DNA from: Branchiostoma floridae
Lineage: Eukaryota > Chordata > Leptocardii > Amphioxiformes > Branchiostomatidae
Assembly (NCBI RefSeq): GCF_000003815.2
Contig: NC_049981.1
Span: 7,068,805 to 7,132,804, forward strand
Length of the DNA: 64,000 bases
Reading direction: 5' to 3'
The position numbers and the translations under genes were made by a program. Below, one piece after another: positions 1 through 11,848 of this stretch; positions within the stretch are counted from its first letter, which is position 1; each line of letters opens with the position of its first letter. The notes beneath the pieces were generated by a model. The model searched no databases. It was not told where the DNA came from and saw nothing but the letters and a program-made list of their open reading frames with translations.

Positions 1-509
1 GAGTGAAATGTTGTTATATTTCAGCCATGCCACAGGTATTGTGAAATATATTGCATTCGTAGTTATATTTCAATCCAAACATAGATTGAAATATATTGTT
101 TTTGTCTCGTCTCATCTCCTTGTTCTTCTTCTCCTACCAAATCTGATTTGAAGAAAGAATAAAACTAGAGTTCCACGAACACATACCTTTGCCAAATAAA
201 CCAGGTTTGTTATGTAGAACGATGTCTGTAGACATAAATGTGTTACTCATTACATTTTATTTTATATGCCTGGAGTTGGTTCATAACATTTCGCCATTGC
301 TTATACACATCCGATCCCTATTTACATACTGATATTAAATTGTATCAAGCATCACTTAACCTATTAAGCTACCAAAAATCATGATGATCCTTTCATCCCT
401 TCTTGACTTATTCTCTTTCAAAGTAGGAAACTAAACCGGCTCCTGCAGTTCAAGAAAAGACGTTTAGCGGACTCAAACATGTCTCTCTGCCATCTTTCTC
501 AGTTACATA

Positions 510-1115
510 TGTGACAAGTTTGAAAGTGCTATCACGGAATGCAGTGGATTTACCAACTTTCCTTGTTAATTATGCAAATTAGCTGTTAATTTGCATAACT
601 AGTATCTCATTATGTAATATTTTACTTAGGCTATCTACATACCAAAAATCATGACGCTCCGTCAACACGTTCATATTTTCCATTAATTATGCAAATGAGA
701 TCATCATCTGCATAATTAATATGTATTGATATTTCTTTCTTTCTCAGCTACAAATGTGACAAGTTTGAAAGTCCTATAAAGGAATGCAGTGGATTTACAC
801 ACTTTCCTCATTTATTATGCAAATTAGCTGTCGATTTGCATAATTAGAATTCCATCATGTAAGTCTTCCCTTTGGCTACCTACATACCAAAAATCATGAC
901 GATCCGTCAACACGTTCATATTTTGTCATTAGTTATGTAAATGAGGCCGTCATTTGCATAATTAATATGCATTCATATTTCTCTCTTTCTCATCTATATA
1001 TGTGACAAGTTTGAAAGTCCTATCATGAAATTCAGTGGATTTATAAACTTTCCTCATTAATTATGCAAATTAGTTACTGATTTGCATAATTAGTATTCTA
1101 TTTTGTACATTGTTA
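510..1115. repeat. ~245-bp sub-repeats with paired octamer-like inverted repeats (first unit)
   Basis: Within each 2.2-kb unit, three related blocks start with a TTTCTCA(G/T)-TACA-like segment followed by GTGACAAGTTTGAAAG. Each unit carries five close inverted pairs of ATGCAAAT/ATTTGCAT or near variants, around 574, 687, 817, 935 and 1062 in this unit. The same arrangement recurs in the other units, for example 5600-6135 and 9990-10540. ATGCAAAT is the classic POU/octamer site. Whether any copy is bound is unknown, and the motif may simply be part of a dispersed repeat, since a single relative sits at 33235. Confidence 0.75.
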
Positions 1116-1613
1116 CTTGGGCTATCTACATACCAAAAATCATGACGATCCATCTACACGTTCTCGAGTTATTCTCGTCCAAATTTTGAAAGGAAGTCGG
1201 CGACTGCAGTTCCAAACAAGCCGCTAGGGGGTCCAAACTTACAGCACTTAAGGGCTATCAAGGGCTACCAAGGGCTATCTACCACTCAAAAATCATAACC
1301 ACAGCATGTCCAGAAGACGAGATATCAAAAATTGAGATTCTGCTGCAGTACCTTAGCAAGCCGCTAGGGGGCCCATAATCGAACTTGACCTTCGTTTTCC
1401 CGACCCCTACCCACCTACCAAATATTATCGGGATCCATCCAAGGCTTCTTGAGTTATACTGTTAACACACACACAGACAGACCCATAAGCCCAAAACATA
1501 ACCTTAGCCATTCTGGCAAAGGTAAAGATAGAACATGATCAAATCACCGTACTAAAGGAGCCCATAGACATTGCCAAAAACAAGATCCCAGCATCATGTT
1601 TTTGCCACAATAC

Positions 1614-1757
1614 CTGAACATCCAGTTCCGTCAGCGCGACCATCTCCTGTATATCCTGTGTTACAGGTACAAGTTGCGTCCAGTGAAGGGGCGGGGTTAT
1701 CTGTGCAGGTGGCCTGGGCGTGGCACGGGTTGGGCGAGTTCGAGCAGACATTGGTGT
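1614..1757 (-). CDS. EGF-like exon, 48 aa (leftmost complete copy)
   Basis: This minus-strand exon is flanked by a CAG acceptor (1758-1760) and a GT donor (1612-1613) and is phase 1 at both ends, so it can be added or removed without changing frame. Its product has six cysteines in EGF order, starting DTNVCSNSPNPC and ending GYTGDG..GTGC. The first loop is two residues longer than in the 138-nt copies. In secreted proteins such domains mediate protein contacts and, with a D-x-(D/N)-x-C start, often bind calcium. Apparent plus-strand reading frames here are antisense shadows. Confidence 0.85.
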
Positions 1758-1912
1758 CTGGACAAGGACAATTGAAATAGAATAAAGACGTATGATAAAA
1801 ACATGATTTGAAGAAAGAATAAAAAGATAGAACATGATGAAATCACCGTACTAAAGGAGCCCATAGACATTGTCATAAACAATATCCCAGCATCATGTTT
1901 TTGACACAATAC

Positions 1913-2056
1913 CTGAACATCCAGTTCCATCAGCGCGACCATCTCCTGTATATCCTGTGTTACAGGTACAAGTTGCGTCCAGTGAAGGGGCGGGGTTATC
2001 TGTGCAGGTGGCCTGGGCGTGGCACGGGTTGGGCGAGTTCGAGCAGACATTGGTGT
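1913..2056 (-). CDS. EGF-like exon, 48 aa (second 299-bp copy)
   Basis: This is a near-identical copy of the exon at 1614-1757, with the same DTNVCSNSPNPC start, phase-1 boundaries and six cysteines. The acceptor CAG is at 2057-2059 and the donor at 1911-1912. Near identity to its neighbour indicates recent duplication or ongoing homogenisation. Confidence 0.85.
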
Positions 2057-2211
2057 CTGGACAAGGACAATTGAAATAGAATAAAGACGTATGATAAAAA
2101 CATGATTTGAAGAAAGAATAAAAAGATAGAACATGATCAAATCACCGTACTAAAGGAGCCCATAGACATTGTCATAAACAATATCCCAGCATCATGTTTT
2201 TGACACAATAC

Positions 2212-2227
2212 CTGAACATCCACTTCC
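2212..2227 (-). CDS. EGF-like exon, 3' end only (cut by gap)
   Basis: The donor-proximal end of a third 299-bp copy is visible (codons around GTGC-S and the GT donor at 2210-2211). The rest falls in the N gap 2228-2598, so the size and integrity of this exon cannot be judged. Confidence 0.6.
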
Positions 2228-2598
2228 NNNNNNNNNNNNNNNNNNNNNNNNNNNNNNNNNNNNNNNNNNNNNNNNNNNNNNNNNNNNNNNNNNNNNNNNN
2301 NNNNNNNNNNNNNNNNNNNNNNNNNNNNNNNNNNNNNNNNNNNNNNNNNNNNNNNNNNNNNNNNNNNNNNNNNNNNNNNNNNNNNNNNNNNNNNNNNNNN
2401 NNNNNNNNNNNNNNNNNNNNNNNNNNNNNNNNNNNNNNNNNNNNNNNNNNNNNNNNNNNNNNNNNNNNNNNNNNNNNNNNNNNNNNNNNNNNNNNNNNNN
2501 NNNNNNNNNNNNNNNNNNNNNNNNNNNNNNNNNNNNNNNNNNNNNNNNNNNNNNNNNNNNNNNNNNNNNNNNNNNNNNNNNNNNNNNNNNNNNNNNNN
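2228..2598. other. Assembly gap (371 N)
   Basis: The gap replaces most of the third 299-bp EGF copy and the following intron. Its right flank (from 2599) resumes in the end-of-unit spacer, so an unknown number of 299-bp copies could be missing. Confidence 1.
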
Positions 2599-3695
2599 TG
2601 TACGTTATTTGCACATATGTTATTCCCGTGAACAATTTCATATCGTATTGATAACTTTGCTCCTGGTATTACTGTTGATTGGTTGATGGTAAATCTCGGC
2701 ATAATTCAGTTTTACTGCAAAGCCGATTTGATACATGTTTTTATCAATAACCCAAATACTACTACTGTTACATAAAAAATGAACACTTCAGTACGTCTAA
2801 GCTTTCACTCCACCATACCTAGGTATGGTACGGAGTGAAATGTTGTTATATTTCAGCCATGCCACAGGTATTGTGAAATATATTGCATTCGTAGTTATAT
2901 TTCAATCCAAACATAGATTGAAATATATTGTTTTTGTCGCGTCTCATCTCCTTGTTCTTCTTCTCCTACCAAATCTGATTTGAAGAAAGAATAAAACTAG
3001 AGTTCCACGAACACATACCTTTGCCAAATAAACCAGGTTTGTTATGTAGAATGATGTCTGTAGACATAAATGTGTTACTCATTACATTTTATTTTATATG
3101 CCTGGAGTTGGTTCATAACATTTCGCCATTGCTTATACACATCCGATCCCTATTTACATACTAATATTAAATTGTATCAAGCATCACTTAACCTATTAAG
3201 CTACCAAAAATCATGATGATCCTTTCATCCCTTCTTGACTTATTCTCTTTCAAAGTAGGAAACTAAACCGGCTCCTGCAGTTCAAGAAAAGACGTTTAGC
3301 GGACTCAAACATGTCTCTCTGCCATCTTTCTCAGTTACATATGTGACAAGTTTGAAAGTGCTATCACGGAATGCGGTGGATTTACCAACTTTCCTTGTTA
3401 ATTATGCAAATTAGCTGTTAATTTGCATAACAAGTATCTCATTATGTAATTTTTTACTTAGGCTATCTACATACCAAAAATCATGACGCTCCGTCAACAC
3501 GTTCGTATTTTCCATTAATTATGCAAATGAGATCATCATCTGCATAATTAATATGTATTGATATTTCTTTCTTTCTCAGCTACAAATGTGACAAGTTTGA
3601 AAGTCCTATAAAGGAATGCAGTGGATTTACACACTTTCCTCATTTATTATGCAAATTAGCTGTCGATTTGCATAATTAGAATTCCATCATGTAAG

Positions 3696-3795
3696 NNNNN
3701 NNNNNNNNNNNNNNNNNNNNNNNNNNNNNNNNNNNNNNNNNNNNNNNNNNNNNNNNNNNNNNNNNNNNNNNNNNNNNNNNNNNNNNNNNNNNNNN
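3696..3795. other. Assembly gap (100 N, nominal size)
   Basis: The gap lies inside the octamer sub-repeats of the unit starting at 2833. Just to its right (3840-3860) several single bases are missing compared with the other units, as expected at a low-quality contig edge. Confidence 1.
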
Positions 3796-4461
3796 CCGTC
3801 ATTTGCATAATTAATATGCACACATATTTCTCTCTTTCTCATCTATATATGGACAAGTTGAAAGTCCTATCATGAAATTCAGTGGATTTATAAACTTTCC
3901 TTCATTAATTATGCAAATTAGTTACTGATTTGCATAATTAGTATTCTATTTTGTACATTGTTACTTGGGCTATCTACATACCAAAAATCATGACGATCCA
4001 TCTACACGTTCTCGAGTTATTCTCGTCCAAATTTTGAAAGGAAGTCGGCGACTGCAGTTCCAAACAAGCCGCTAGGGGGTCCAAACTTACAGCACTTAAG
4101 GACTATCAAGGGCTACCAAGGGCTATCTACCACTCAAAAATCATAACCACAGCATGTCCAGAAGACGAGATATCAAAAATTGAGATTCTGCTGCAGTACC
4201 TTAGCAAGCCGCTAGGGGGCCCATAATCGAACTTGACCTTCGTTTTCCCGACCCCTACCCACCTACCAAATATTATCGGGATCCATCCGAGGCTTCTTGA
4301 GTTATACTGTTAACACACACACAGACAGACCCACAAGCCCAAAACATAACCTTAGCCATTCTGGCAAAGGTAAAGATAGAACATGATCAAATCACCGTAC
4401 TAAAGGAGCCCATAGACATTGCCAAAAACAAGATCCCAGCATCATGTTTTTGCCACAATAC

Positions 4462-4599
4462 CTGAACATCCAGTTCCGTCAGCGCGACCATCTCCTGTAT
4501 ATCCTGTGTTACAGGTACAAGTTGCGTCCAGTGAAGGGGCGGGGTTATCTGTGCAGGTGGCCTGGGCGTGGCACGGGTTGGGCGAGCAGGCGTTGATGT
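4462..4599 (-). CDS. EGF-like exon, 46 aa (A-type unit)
   Basis: The acceptor CAG is at 4600-4602 and the donor GT at 4460-4461, with phase 1 at both ends. The product begins DINACSPNPC and has cysteine spacing C-x4-C-x5-C-x11-C-x-C-x14-C, ending GYTGDGRADGTGC. The DIN-x-C start resembles calcium-binding EGF domains, although the usual Glu before the first Cys is Ala. It is essentially identical to the exon at 8862-8999, the other A-type copy. Confidence 0.9.
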
Positions 4600-6657
4600 C
4601 TGGAGTTTGCAGTAAAAAAAAGGTATTGAGCATATTATATCTCACCAAAAATGTCTAGAATTCAAAATTATGAGCATGTCATGACCGGAACAAGAGATTC
4701 GAAGCTTCTGCCCGGTACACCAGGCTCCCGCTAGCAAGTCCAAATTAAAATTTTGTCTCCGGTCTGCTAATATATACAAAAGACTACCCGTACACTAAAC
4801 GTCATTGAATTTGTACGTTATTTGCACATATTGTAATCCCGTGAACAATTTCATATCGTATTGATAACTTTGCTCTGGTATTACTGTTGATTTGTTGATT
4901 GTAAATCTCGGCATAATTCAGTTTTACTGCAAAGCCGATTTGATACATGTTTTTATCAATAAACCAAATACTACTACTGTTACATAAAAAATGAACACTT
5001 CAGTACGTCTAAGCTTTCACTCCACCATACCTAGGTATGGTACGGAGTGAAATGTTGTTATATTTCAGCCATGCCACAGGTATTGTGAAATATATTGCAT
5101 TCGTAGTTATATTTCAATCCAAACATAGATTGAAATATATTGTTTTTGTCGCGTCTCATCTCCTTGTTCTTCTTCTCCTACCAAATCTGATTTGAAGAAA
5201 GAATAAAACTAGAGTTCCACGAACACATACCTTTGCCAAATAAACCAGGTTTGTTATGTAGAATGATGTCTGTAGACATAAATGTGTTACTCATTACATT
5301 TTATTTTATATGCCTGGAGTTGGTTCATAACATTTCGCCATTGCTTATACACATCCGATCCCTATCGAAATACTAATATTAAATTGTATCAAGCATCACT
5401 TAACCTATTAAGCTACCAAAAATCATGATGATCCTTTCATCCCTTCTTGACTTATTCTCTTTCAAAGTAGGAAACTAAACCGGCTCCTGCAGTTCAAGAA
5501 AAGACGTTTAGCGGACTCAAACATGTCTCTCTGCCATCTTTCTCAGTTACATATGTGACAAGTTTGAAAGTGCTATCACGGAATGCAGTGGATTTACCAA
5601 CTTTCCTTGTTAATTATGCAAATTAGCTGTTAATTTGCATATCTGGTATCTCATTATGTAATTTTTTACTTAGGCTATCTACATACCAAAAATCATGACG
5701 CTCCGTCAACACGTTCATATTTCCCATTAATTATGCAAATGAGATCATCATCTGCATAATTAATATGTATTGATATTTCTTTCTTTCTCAGCTACAAATG
5801 TGACAAGTTTGAAAGTCCTATAAAGGAATGCAGTGGATTTACACACTTTCCTCATTTATTATGCAAATTAGCTGTCGATTTGCATAATTAGAATTCCATC
5901 ATGTAAGTCTTCCCTTTGGCTACCTACATACCAAAAATCATGACGATCCGTCAACACGTTCATATTTTGTCATTAGTTATGTAAATGAGACCGTCATTTG
6001 CATAATTAATATGCATTCATATTTCTCTCTTTCTCATCTATATATGTGACAAGTTTGAAAGTCCTATCATGAAATTCAGTGGATTTATAAACTTTCCTCA
6101 TTAATTATGCAAATTAGTTACTGATTTGCATAATTAGTATTCTATTTTGTACATTGTTACTTGGGCTATCTACATACCAAAAATCATGACGATCCATCTA
6201 CACGTTCTCGAGTTATTCTCGTCCAAATTTTGAAAGGAAGTCGGCGACTGCAGTTCCAAACAAGCCGCTAGGGGGTCCAAACTTACAGCACTTAAGGGCT
6301 ATCAAGGGCTATCAAGGGCTATCTACCACTCAAAAATCATAACCACAGCATGTCCAAAAGACGAGATATCAAAAATTGAGATTCTGCTGCAGTACCTTAG
6401 CAAGCCGCTAGGGGGCCCATAATCGAACTTGACCTTCGTTTTCCCGACCCCTACCCACCTACTAGATATTATCGGGATCCATCCGAGGCTTCTTGAGTTA
6501 TATTGTTAACACACACACAGACAGACCCACAAGCCCAAAACATAACCTTAGCCATTCTGGCAAAGGTAAAGATAGAACATGATCAAATCACCGTACTAAA
6601 GGAGCCCATAGACATTGCCAAAAACAAGATCCCAGCATCATGTTTTTGCCACAATAC

Positions 6658-6795
6658 CTGAACATCCAGTTCCGTCAGCGCGACCATCTCCTGTGTATCC
6701 TGTGTTACAGGTACAAGTTGCGTCCAGTGAAGGGACGGGGTTATCTGTGCAGGTGGCCTGGGCGTGGCACGGGTTGGGCGAGCAGGCGTTGATGT
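6658..6795 (-). CDS. EGF-like exon, 46 aa (B-type unit)
   Basis: It has the same phase-1 structure and six cysteines as the other 138-nt exons. It differs from the A-type by one visible residue (TDNPVPS instead of TDNPAPS). The flanking intron carries the B-type marker AAAACAAGG next to the acceptor. Confidence 0.9.
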
Positions 6796-8058
6796 CTGGA
6801 GTTTGCAGTAAAAACAAGGTATTGAGCATATTATATCTCACCAAAAATATCTAGAATTCAAAATTATGAGCATGTCATGACCGGAACAAGAGATTCGAAG
6901 CTTCTGCCCGGTACACCAGGCTCCCGCTAGGAAGTCCAAATTAAAATTTTGTCTCCGGTCTGCTAATATATACAAAAGACTACCCGTACACTAAACGTCA
7001 TTGAATTTGTACTGTAACGTTATTTGCACATATTTTAATCCCGTGAACAATTTCATATCGTATTGATAACTTTGCTCTGGTATTACTGTTGATTTGTTGA
7101 TTGTAAATCTCGGCATAATTCCGTTTTACTGCAAAGCCGATTTGATACATGTTTTTATCAATAAACCAAATACTACTACTGTTACATAAAAAATGAACAC
7201 TTCAGTACGTCTAAGCTTTCACTCCACCATACCTAGGTATGGTACGGAGTGAAATGTTGTTATATTTCAGCCATGCCACAGGTATTGTGAAATATATTGC
7301 ATTCGTAGTTATATTTCAATCCAAACATAGATTGAAATATATTGTTTTTGTCGCGTCTCATCTCCTTGTTCTTCTTCTCCTACCAAATCTGATTTGAAGA
7401 AAGAATAAAACTAGAGTTCCACGAACACATACCTTTGCCAAATAAACCAGGTTTGTTATGTAGAATGATGTCTGTAGACATAAATGTGTTACTCATTACA
7501 TTTTATTTTATATGCCTGGAGTTGGTTCATAACATTTCGCCATTGCTTATACACATCCGATCCCTATTTACATACTAATATTAAATTGTATCAAGCATCA
7601 CTTAACCTATTAAGCTACCAAAAATCATGATGATCCTTTCATCCCTTCTTGACTTATTCTCTTTCAAAGTAGGAAACTAAACCGGCTCCTGCAGTTCAAG
7701 AAAAGACGTTTAGCGGACTCAAACATGTCTCTCTGCCATCTTTCTCAGTTACATATGTGACAAGTTTGAAAGTGCTATCACGGAATGCGGTGGATTTACC
7801 AACTTTCCTTGTTAATTATGCAAATTAGCTGTTAATTTGCATAACAAGTATCTCATTATGTAATTTTTTACTTAGGCTATCTACATACCAAAAATCATGA
7901 CGCTCCGTCAACACGTTCGTATTTTCCATTAATTATGCAAATGAGATCATCATCTGCATAATTAATATGTATTGATATTCTTTCTTTCTCAGCTACAAAT
8001 GTGACAAGTTTGAAGTCCTATAAAGGATGCAGTCGATTACACACTTTCCTCATTATTA

Positions 8059-8158
8059 NNNNNNNNNNNNNNNNNNNNNNNNNNNNNNNNNNNNNNNNNN
8101 NNNNNNNNNNNNNNNNNNNNNNNNNNNNNNNNNNNNNNNNNNNNNNNNNNNNNNNNNN
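8059..8158. other. Assembly gap (100 N, nominal size)
   Basis: The gap lies within the sub-repeat region of the unit starting at 7247. The left edge (7975-8058) shows several one-base losses relative to other units. The right edge (8159-8187) is a short sequence not matching the expected unit, so the junction may be misassembled. Confidence 1.
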
Positions 8159-8861
8159 TTTGCACCGCTCACTCAGCACACACTGTAAATGAGGCCGTCA
8201 TTTGCATAATTAATATGCATTCATATTTCTCTCTTTCTCATCTATATATGTGACAAGTTTGAAAGTCCTATCATGAAATTCAGTGGATTTATAAACTTTC
8301 CTCATTAATTATGCAAATTAGTTACTGATTTGCATAATTAGTATTCTATTTTGTACATTGTTACTTGGGCTATCTACATACCAAAAATCATGACGATCCA
8401 TCTACACGTTCTCGAGTTATTCTCGTCCAAATTTTGAAAGGAAGTCGGCGACTGCAGTTCCAAACAAGCCGCTAGGGGGTCCAAACTTACAGCACTTAAG
8501 GACTATCAAGGGCTACCAAGGGCTATCTACCACTCAAAAATCATAACCACAGCATGTCCAGAAGACGAGATATCAAAAATTGAGATTCTGCTGCAGTACC
8601 TTAGCAAGCCGCTAGGGGGCCCATAATCGAACTTGACCTTCGTTTTCCCGACCCCTACCCACCTACCAAATATTATCGGGATCCATCCGAGGCTTCTTGA
8701 GTTATACTGTTAACACACACACAGACAGACCCACAAGCCCAAAACATAACCTTAGCCATTCTGGCAAAGGTAAAGATAGAACATGATCAAATCACCGTAC
8801 TAAAGGAGCCCATAGACATTGCCAAAAACAAGATCCCAGCATCATGTTTTTGCCACAATAC

Positions 8862-8999
8862 CTGAACATCCAGTTCCGTCAGCGCGACCATCTCCTGTAT
8901 ATCCTGTGTTACAGGTACAAGTTGCGTCCAGTGAAGGGGCGGGGTTATCTGTGCAGGTGGCCTGGGCGTGGCACGGGTTGGGCGAGCAGGCGTTGATGT
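8862..8999 (-). CDS. EGF-like exon, 46 aa (A-type unit)
   Basis: The acceptor CAG is at 9000-9002 and the donor at 8860-8861, phase 1 on both sides. The product begins DINACSPNPC with six EGF cysteines. It matches the exon at 4462-4599 throughout, including the A-type poly-A stretch beside the acceptor. Confidence 0.9.
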
Positions 9000-10685
9000 C
9001 TGGAGTTTGCAGTAAAAAAAAGGTATTGAGCATATTATATCTCACCAAAAATGTCTAGAATTCAAAATTATGAGCATGTCATGACCGGAACAAGAGATTC
9101 GAAGCTTCTGCCCGGTACACCAGGCTCCCGCTAGCAAGTCCAAATTAAAATTTTGTCTCCGGTCTGCTAATATATACAAAAGACTACCCGTACACTAAAC
9201 GTCATTGAATTTGTACGTTATTTGCACATATTGTAATCCCGTGAACAATTTCATATCGTATTGATAACTTTGCTCTGGTATTACTGTTGATTTGTTGATT
9301 GTAAATCTCGGCATAATTCAGTTTTACTGCAAAGCCGATTTGATACATGTTTTTATCAATAAACCAAATACTACTACTGTTACATAAAAAATGAACACTT
9401 CAGTACGTCTAAGCTTTCACTCCACCATACCTAGGTATGGTACGGAGTGAAATGTTGTTATATTTCAGCCATGCCACAGGTATTGTGAAATATATTGCAT
9501 TCGTAGTTATATTTCAATCCAAACATAGATTGAAATATATTGTTTTTGTCGCGTCTCATCTCCTTGTTCTTCTTCTCCTACCAAATCTGATTTGAAGAAA
9601 GAATAAAACTAGAGTTCCACGAACACATACCTTTGCCAAATAAACCAGGTTTGTTATGTAGAATGATGTCTGTAGACATAAATGTGTTACTCATTACATT
9701 TTATTTTATATGCCTGGAGTTGGTTCATAACATTTCGCCATTGCTTATACACATCCGATCCCTATCGAAATACTAATATTAAATTGTATCAAGCATCACT
9801 TAACCTATTAAGCTACCAAAAATCATGATGATCCTTTCATCCCTTCTTGACTTATTCTCTTTCAAAGTAGGAAACTAAACCGGCTCCTGCAGTTCAAGAA
9901 AAGACGTTTAGCGGACTCAAACATGTCTCTCTGCCATCTTTCTCAGTTACATATGTGACAAGTTTGAAAGTGCTATCACGGAATGCAGTGGATTTACCAA
10001 CTTTCCATGTTAATTATGCAAATTAGCTGTTAATTTGCATAACTAGTATCTCATTATGTAATTTTTTTACTTAGGCTATCTACATACCAAAAATCATGAC
10101 GCTCCGTCAACACGTTCATATTTTCCATTAATTATGCAAATGAGATCATCATCTGCATAATTAATATGTATTGATATTTCTTTCTTTCTCAGCTACAAAT
10201 GTGACAAGTTTGAAAGTCCTATAAAGGAATGCAGTGGATTTACACACTTTCCTCATTTATTATGCAAATTAGCTGTCGATTTGCATAATTAGAATTCCAT
10301 CATGTAAGTCTTCCCTTTGGCTACCTACATACCAAAAATCATGACGATCCGTCAACACGTTCATATTTTGTCATTAGTTATGTAAATGAGGCCGTCATTT
10401 GCATAATTAATATGCATTCATATTTCTCTCTTTCTCATCTATATATGTGACAAGTTTGAAAGTCCTATCATGAAATTCAGTGGATTCATAAACTTTCCTC
10501 ATTAATTATGCAAATTAGTTACTGATTTGCATAATTAGTATTCTATTTTGTACATTGTTACTTGGGCTATCTACATACCAAAAATCATGACGATCCATCT
10601 ACACGTTCTCGAGTTATTCTCGTCCAAATTTTGAAAGGAAGTCGGCGACTGCAGTTCCAAACAAGCCGCTAGGGGGTCCAAACTT

Positions 10686-10785
10686 NNNNNNNNNNNNNNN
10701 NNNNNNNNNNNNNNNNNNNNNNNNNNNNNNNNNNNNNNNNNNNNNNNNNNNNNNNNNNNNNNNNNNNNNNNNNNNNNNNNNNNNN
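10686..10785. other. Assembly gap (100 N, nominal size)
   Basis: The gap sits in the CCGCTAGGGGG segment of the unit starting at 9445. Other units have only about 40 bp here, so the nominal 100 N may explain most of this unit's extra length. Confidence 1.
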
Positions 10786-11130
10786 CAAGGGCTATCTACC
10801 ACTCAAAAATCATAACCACAGCATGTCCAGAAGACGAGATATCAAAAATTGATATTCTGCTGCAGTACCTTAGCAAGCCGCTAGGGGGCCCATAATCGAA
10901 CTTGACCTTCGTTTTCCCGACCCCTACCCACCTACCAAATATTATCGGGATCCATCCGAGGCTTCTTGAGTTATACTGTTAACACACACACAGACAGACC
11001 CACAAGCCCAAAACATAACCTTAGCCATTCTGGCAAAGGTAAAGATAGAACATGATCAAATCACCGTACTAAAGGAGCCCATAGACATTGCCAAAAACAA
11101 GATCCCAGCATCATGTTTTTGCCACAATAC

Positions 11131-11259
11131 CTGAACATCCAGTTCCGTCAGCGCGACCATCTCCTGTATATCCTGTGTTACAGGTACAAGTTACGTCCAG
11201 TGAAGGGGCGGGGTTAGCTGTGCAGGTGGCCTGGGCGTGGCACGGGTTGGGCGAGCAGT
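11131..11259 (-). CDS. EGF-like exon, 43 aa, with 9-nt in-frame deletion
   Basis: The acceptor CAG is at 11260-11262 and the donor at 11129-11130, phase 1 on both sides. Compared with the 138-nt copies it lacks nine nucleotides right after the acceptor, so the product starts DCSPNPC and loses the I-N-A residues of the calcium-binding-type start. All six cysteines remain. It is the EGF exon closest to the D8C exon, 13.5 kb away. Confidence 0.85.
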
Positions 11260-11848
11260 CTGGAGTTTGCAGTAAAAACAAGGTATTGAGCATATTATAT
11301 CTCACCAAAAATATCTAGAATTCAAAATTATGAGCATGTCATGACCTGAACAAGAGATTCGAAGCTTCTGCCCGGTACACCAGGCTCCCGCTAGGAAGTC
11401 CAAATTAAAATTTTGTCTCCGGTCTGCTAATATATACAAAAGACTACCCGTACACTAAACGTCATTGAATTTGTACGTTATTTGCACATATTGTAATCCC
11501 GTGAACAATTTCATATCGTATTGATAACTTTGCTCTGGTATTACTGTTGATTTGTTGATTGTAAATCTCGGCATAATTCCGTTTTACTGCAAAGCCGATT
11601 TGATACATGTTTTTATCAATAAACCAAATACTACTACTGTTACATAAAAAATGAACACTTCAGTACGTCTAAGCTTTCACTCCACCATACCTAGGTATAG
11701 TACGGAGTGAAATGTTGTTATATTTCAGCCATGCCACAGGTATTGTGAAATATATTGCATTCGTAGTTATATTTCAATCCAAACATAGATTGAAATATAT
11801 TGTTTTTGTCGCGTCTCATCTCCTTGTTCTTCTTCTCCTACCAAATCT

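Larger units (their letters stand above)
1523..2227. repeat. Nested 299-bp tandem repeat with EGF exons
   Basis: The segment starting AAAGATAGAACATGAT recurs at 1523, 1822 and 2121, a period of 299 bp. Each copy includes one 144-nt EGF exon on the minus strand; the intervening intron is 155 bp. The third copy runs into the N gap at 2228. This is a second, smaller duplication level inside the 2.2-kb array. Confidence 0.9.
1..11848. repeat. Tandem array of ~2.2-kb units, each carrying one EGF-like exon
   Basis: Units begin with GAGTGAAATGTTG at 1, 2833, 5045, 7247, 9445 and 11705; the last is a fragment ending near 11848. Complete spacings are 2212, 2202, 2198 and 2260 bp, the last including a 100-N gap. 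Each unit holds AT-rich sub-repeats, a segment with CCGCTAGGGGG boxes, one EGF-like exon on the minus strand and a spacer. Units at 2833 and 7247 share diagnostic variants (AATGCGGTGG, CATAACAAGT, CACGTTCGTA, CCGCTAGCAAG). Units at 5045 and 9445 share others (CCTATCGAAATAC, CCGCTAGGAAG, ATAATTCCG), so the order is A-B-A-B. The array lies inside the introns of the D8C-EGF gene and probably continues left. Four gaps inside it make the true copy number uncertain. Confidence 0.93.

Noticed and set aside
2172-2702. Long frames across the first gap, and similar ones over 19496-20203, 35488-35827 and 56284-56548
   Set aside because: They consist mainly of N and carry no evidence of coding.
1571-11318. 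Plus-strand frames starting MPKTRSQHHVF repeated in each array unit
   Set aside because: They are antisense to EGF exons that have correct splice sites, phase and cysteine spacing on the minus strand.
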